NCBI GenBank assembly: GCA_023667315.1
Contig: JAMPAI010000008.1
Span: forward strand, 1 to 64,000
DNA length: 64,000 nucleotides
Source: Ruminococcus flavefaciens
GTDB lineage: Bacteria; Bacteroidota; Bacteroidia; Bacteroidales; P3
Reading direction: 5' to 3'
Below the pieces are notes generated by a model. The model did not search any database and had not been told where the DNA came from. It saw only the letters and a list, made by a program, of their open reading frames with translations. Below, one piece after another: positions 61,237-64,000 of the stretch (the stretch's first letter is position 1; each line of letters starts with the position of its first letter). Made by a program: the position numbers and the translations under genes.

Positions 61237-61947
61237 TTAATCTCTACGGTTCAGGTAGATCATTATATAGTACAACAGTGTCGCCAAACTCGACAAGGCC
61301 GCGATAACGTAGGTATAGGCCGCCGAACGCAAGGCGCTGCACGCCATCGGATAGGTCTCGGCATTGGTGATCTGCGCCGTGTCCAGCCAGGCCACCGCGC
61401 GGCGGCTGGCGTCGATTTCCACCGGCAGCGTGATGAACGCGAACAAGGTGGTGAGGGCGAACAGGCAGATGCCGAACAGCAGTAGCGAGGGCGTGGTTTC
61501 CACCAACAGTACGCCTGCCAGCAACACCCACATCACGATGCGGTCGCTGTAGCTTACAACAGGCACCAAGGCCGAACGCATCCTGAGCCAGCTGTAGGCG
61601 GTGGCGTGCTGCACCGCGTGCCCGCATTCGTGGGCCGCCACGGCCGCGGCGGCGATGCTGTCGCCGTAAAACACGTCGCGGCTCAGGTTCACGGTCTGTT
61701 TGTCGGGATTGTAGTGGTCGCTCAACATGCCCGGCACGCACTGCACGGTAACGTCGGTAATGCCGTGGTCGCGCAGCATCTTCTCGGCAACGTCCTTACC
61801 CGTCATGCCGCCGGGAAGCGGCACCTTGGAATATTTCCTGAACTTGTTCTTCAGGTTCGACTGCACGAACAAGCCCAAGACCATCAAACCGATAAAAATC
61901 AACCAGGCAAAAGACAGCCCGGAAGTTGTCTGAACATACAAAAACAT
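61237..61947 (-). CDS. YugP-type zinc metallopeptidase
   Basis: A 236-residue membrane protease of the neutral zinc metallopeptidase-2 (YugP) family. The HExxH-like motif AAHECGHAVQHA holds the catalytic Glu and zinc His residues. An N-terminal helix and two C-terminal hydrophobic segments anchor it in the membrane (IVMWVLLAGVLLVE and LLLFGICLFALTTLFAF). The role in the cell is not known. It is the last gene of the minus-strand run permease-cysS-peptidase, 15 bases after cysS. Confidence 0.9.
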   Translation of the reverse strand: MFLYVQTTSGLSFAWLIFIGLMVLGLFVQSNLKNKFRKYSKVPLPGGMTGKDVAEKMLRDHGITDVTVQCVPGMLSDHYNPDKQTVNLSRDVFYGDSIAAAAVAAHECGHAVQHATAYSWLRMRSALVPVVSYSDRIVMWVLLAGVLLVETTPSLLLFGICLFALTTLFAFITLPVEIDASRRAVAWLDTAQITNAETYPMACSALRSAAYTYVIAALSSLATLLYYIMIYLNRRD

Positions 61948-61962
61948 CTTTCTTTACATTTT

Positions 61963-63462
61963 TCAAAAAATTGTCCAGGTAGCGCCATCCTTGCCGTCCA
62001 TCACCGCGATGCCGAGATTCTTCAGTTCGTCACGGATCAGGTCGGATGTGGCGAAATCCTTCTGTGCCTTGGCCTTGGCGCGTATGTCGAGCAAAATGCC
62101 CATCAGACCGTCCAGCTTCTGCGCCGACTTGTCGCCGCTTTCGGCCACGCTCAGGCCCAGCACCTCTTCCACGAAATCGTGATACAAATTCCTTGCCGTC
62201 TCAATGTCTTCGGCGGTAAAGGCTGTCTTATTGTCAGAGGCGGAGTTCACCATCTTCACCAAGTCGAACAGGTGAGCGATCAGGATGGGCGTGTTGAAGT
62301 CGTCGTCCATCGCGGCCTGGCACTTGGCGCGCAGATCCTGCAAGGCTTCCCGCACCTGCGAGCTGGCGGCGGGCTTGATGCGTTCCAACACCGGACGCAC
62401 CTGCATGAGCCGCTGCAATCCCTTTTCGGCCGAAACCAGGGCTTCGTTGCTGAAGTCGAGGGTGCTGCGGTAGTGCGCCTGCAGGATAAAGAAACGTATC
62501 GTCATCGGGTCGTAGGCCTGCGTAAGGGCTTCATGCCTGCCGGTAAAGAACTCTTCGAGCGTGATGAAGTTGCCCAGCGACTTGCCCATCTTCTTGCCGT
62601 TGATGGTAATCATGTTGTTGTGCATCCAGTAACGGCAGGGTTCGCAGCCGAAAGCCGCGTTCGACTGGGCGGCTTCGGCCTCGTGGTGCGGAAACATCAG
62701 GTCCATGCCGCCCCCGTGTATGTCGAAGGGCTGCCTCAGGTATTTGCGCGACATGGCGGTACATTCGGTGTGCCAGCCGGGGAAACCCTCGCTCCAGGGC
62801 GAAGGCCAGCGCATGATGTGTTCGGGCTGCGCCTTCTTCCAGAGCGCGAAATCGGCCGGGTCGTGCTTTTCGTCCTGAGATGCCAGGTTGTCGCGCGTGG
62901 TGGCCAGCAGGTCTTCCAGCACACGACCCGAAATCTTGCCGTAGGCGTGTTGCTGCCCGTACTTGCGCACGTCGAAATACACCGAACCGTTTTCCACGTA
63001 GGCGAATCCGGCATCCAATATCTTCTTGATGAGTTCTATCTGCTCGATGATATGTCCCGAAGCTAACGGCTCGATGCTGGGGCGCAGAACGCCCATCATG
63101 TCCATGAAGGTATGGTAGCGGTTGGTGTAATATTGCGCCACTTCCATCGGTTCAAGCTGCTCCAGGCGGGCTTTCTTGGCAATCTTGTCCTCACCCTCGT
63201 CGGCATCGTGCTCCAGATGCCCCACGTCGGTGATGTTGCGCACATAGCGCACCTTGTAGCCGAGGTATTTGAGATAGCGGAAAACGATATCGAAGGTAAC
63301 CGCCGAACGGGCGTGCCCCAGATGCGGGTCGCCATAGACGGTGGGGCCGCAGACATACATGCCCACCTGGGGCGAGTGCAGGGGCTGGAAGGCTTCTTTC
63401 TTGCGCGAGAGCGTGTTGGTCACGCACAAATCGTTTTTACGGATGTTGGTTTCCTTTTCCAT
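61963..63462 (-). CDS. cysS: Cysteinyl-tRNA synthetase
   Basis: A 499-residue class Ia synthetase. The HIGH-type motif is seen in [20 protein letters not shown] (DPHLGHA) and the KMSKS-type motif as [11 protein letters not shown]. Zinc-binding Cys/His residues lie in WHTECTAMS and [16 protein letters not shown]. The C-terminal anticodon-binding part ends in [14 protein letters not shown]. The length is normal. It starts 6 bases after the permease gene stop and is co-transcribed with it. Confidence 0.96.
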   Translation of the reverse strand: MEKETNIRKNDLCVTNTLSRKKEAFQPLHSPQVGMYVCGPTVYGDPHLGHARSAVTFDIVFRYLKYLGYKVRYVRNITDVGHLEHDADEGEDKIAKKARLEQLEPMEVAQYYTNRYHTFMDMMGVLRPSIEPLASGHIIEQIELIKKILDAGFAYVENGSVYFDVRKYGQQHAYGKISGRVLEDLLATTRDNLASQDEKHDPADFALWKKAQPEHIMRWPSPWSEGFPGWHTECTAMSRKYLRQPFDIHGGGMDLMFPHHEAEAAQSNAAFGCEPCRYWMHNNMITINGKKMGKSLGNFITLEEFFTGRHEALTQAYDPMTIRFFILQAHYRSTLDFSNEALVSAEKGLQRLMQVRPVLERIKPAASSQVREALQDLRAKCQAAMDDDFNTPILIAHLFDLVKMVNSASDNKTAFTAEDIETARNLYHDFVEEVLGLSVAESGDKSAQKLDGLMGILLDIRAKAKAQKDFATSDLIRDELKNLGIAVMDGKDGATWTIF

Positions 63463-63468
63463 GTCTGA

Positions 63469-64000
63469 TTATTCTTTTTCCGCCGGCTTTCCGGCAAAAA
63501 CATTCACTTGCTGCAGGGGGAGCGCCGAGGCGAGCATGCCTACCGCCAATCCCACCCCCAAAACTAATAACAAATCGCCGGCCTGCCAATACACCGGATA
63601 GGCGTCGGTAATGTAGTTGCCCGAACCGCCGCCCAACTTGACCCAGCCGAATTCCTGCTGTCCGAACGCCAGCAGGCTGCCGAACAGCAGGCCCGAGAGC
63701 GTTCCCCATACGCACACCAGCAGTCCGTTGCAAAAAAACAGGCTCTTTAGCCTGCGCCTGCCCATGCCCATGCTCGACAGGATGGCGATGTCGCGGCGTT
63801 TCTCGTACATCAGCAGCATCTGGTCGGCCACCATGGTGAAGGTTGCGATCAGCATCACGAAGGCGAACACGGCGATCACGATCAGTTTTTCGGCCTTCAT
63901 GCTCTTGAACATGGCCTGCTGCTGTTCCACGCGGTCCTTTACCGTAAACCCGCCGCCCAACTTGGCCTGCAGGGCCTTCTTTACGTTCTTTGTCTTGAAG
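63469..64000 (-). CDS. FtsX-like ABC permease (LolC/E-type), partial
   Basis: The C-terminal part of a permease; the N-terminus lies beyond the window end. The frame stays open to base 64000 (..TKNVKKALQAKLGGGFTV). The visible part has three helices with the FtsX/MacB pattern (KLIVIAVFAFVMLIATFTMVADQMLLMYEKRRDIAILSSMGMG, then LFFCNGLLVCVWGTLSGLLFG and LLLVLGVGLAVGML). EKRRDIAILSSMGMGRR is the typical cytoplasmic coupling segment of lipoprotein-releasing permeases. Lol-type lipoprotein export is likely, but the ATPase partner is not seen. It is first in an operon with cysS. Confidence 0.85.
   Translation of the reverse strand, partial: FKTKNVKKALQAKLGGGFTVKDRVEQQQAMFKSMKAEKLIVIAVFAFVMLIATFTMVADQMLLMYEKRRDIAILSSMGMGRRRLKSLFFCNGLLVCVWGTLSGLLFGSLLAFGQQEFGWVKLGGGSGNYITDAYPVYWQAGDLLLVLGVGLAVGMLASALPLQQVNVFAGKPAEKE

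Overview
The window reads as a chromosomal segment of a member of the Bacteroidota, probably Bacteroidales. The evidence is type IX secretion (T9SS) C-terminal sorting domains, a GldA-type ABC ATPase, the DUF4271-hemD-rnpA-yidD neighbourhood, a Bacteroidota-type Hc1 histone-like protein, a TPR-membrane-HTH regulator, weak Shine-Dalgarno signals, and many upstream boxes fitting the Bacteroidota -7 element TAnnTTTG. GC is moderately high by eye, except for a few AT-richer patches that look acquired.

Layout. 1-2.8 kb: an AAA/DUF4143 ATPase behind four tandem repeats, then a beta-barrel protein. 2.9-4.6 kb (minus): a POT peptide transporter. 4.8-15.1 kb: a TPR/HTH membrane regulator followed by two very large T9SS-exported adhesin-like proteins. 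15.3-19.7 kb: maf, a C-terminal processing protease, guanine deaminase, gldA and a DUF4271 membrane protein. 19.8-22.5 kb: hemD with a histone-like tail, rnpA, yidD and a glycosyltransferase. 22.6-27.8 kb: translation genes rplM-rpsI-rpsB-tsf, a YitT-like protein, pyrH and frr. 28.0-31.3 kb: Hc1 and three polysaccharide genes. 31.3-37.7 kb: dnaE, an AT-richer multipass membrane protein, trxA and a DUF58 protein. 37.9-41.6 kb: a frameshifted small secreted protein, an Asp-box T9SS protein and a TPR lipoprotein. 41.6-49.3 kb (minus): radC, then AI-2E-type permease, rsgA, msbA-like exporter, purB and nadB. 49.5-53.7 kb: phoH, a helical secreted protein and an M23 peptidase. 53.8-55.4 kb: guaA. 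55.4-57.3 kb: an EcoRI-type restriction-modification pair. 57.4-59.9 kb: a LysM protein and a small secreted protein. 60.1-64 kb (minus): ilvE, then an FtsX-like permease (cut by the window end), cysS and a zinc peptidase.

Most genes are housekeeping. The accessory highlights are these: (i) a two-gene module whose proteins keep the EcoRI catalytic and DNA-recognition residues at the same residue numbers, set between guaA and an envelope gene in AT-rich DNA; (ii) two copies of a palindromic element with a 42-nt identical core, each nested inside a different terminator-like hairpin directly after a stop codon (frr and ilvE); (iii) a regulator-adhesin T9SS locus; (iv) a HemD with a roughly 130-residue Lys/Ala/Thr/Ser tail; (v) tandem repeats running into the GTG start of the DUF4143 ATPase. 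I saw no tRNA, rRNA, CRISPR array, transposase or prophage gene. No gene-free stretch exceeds about 240 bases.
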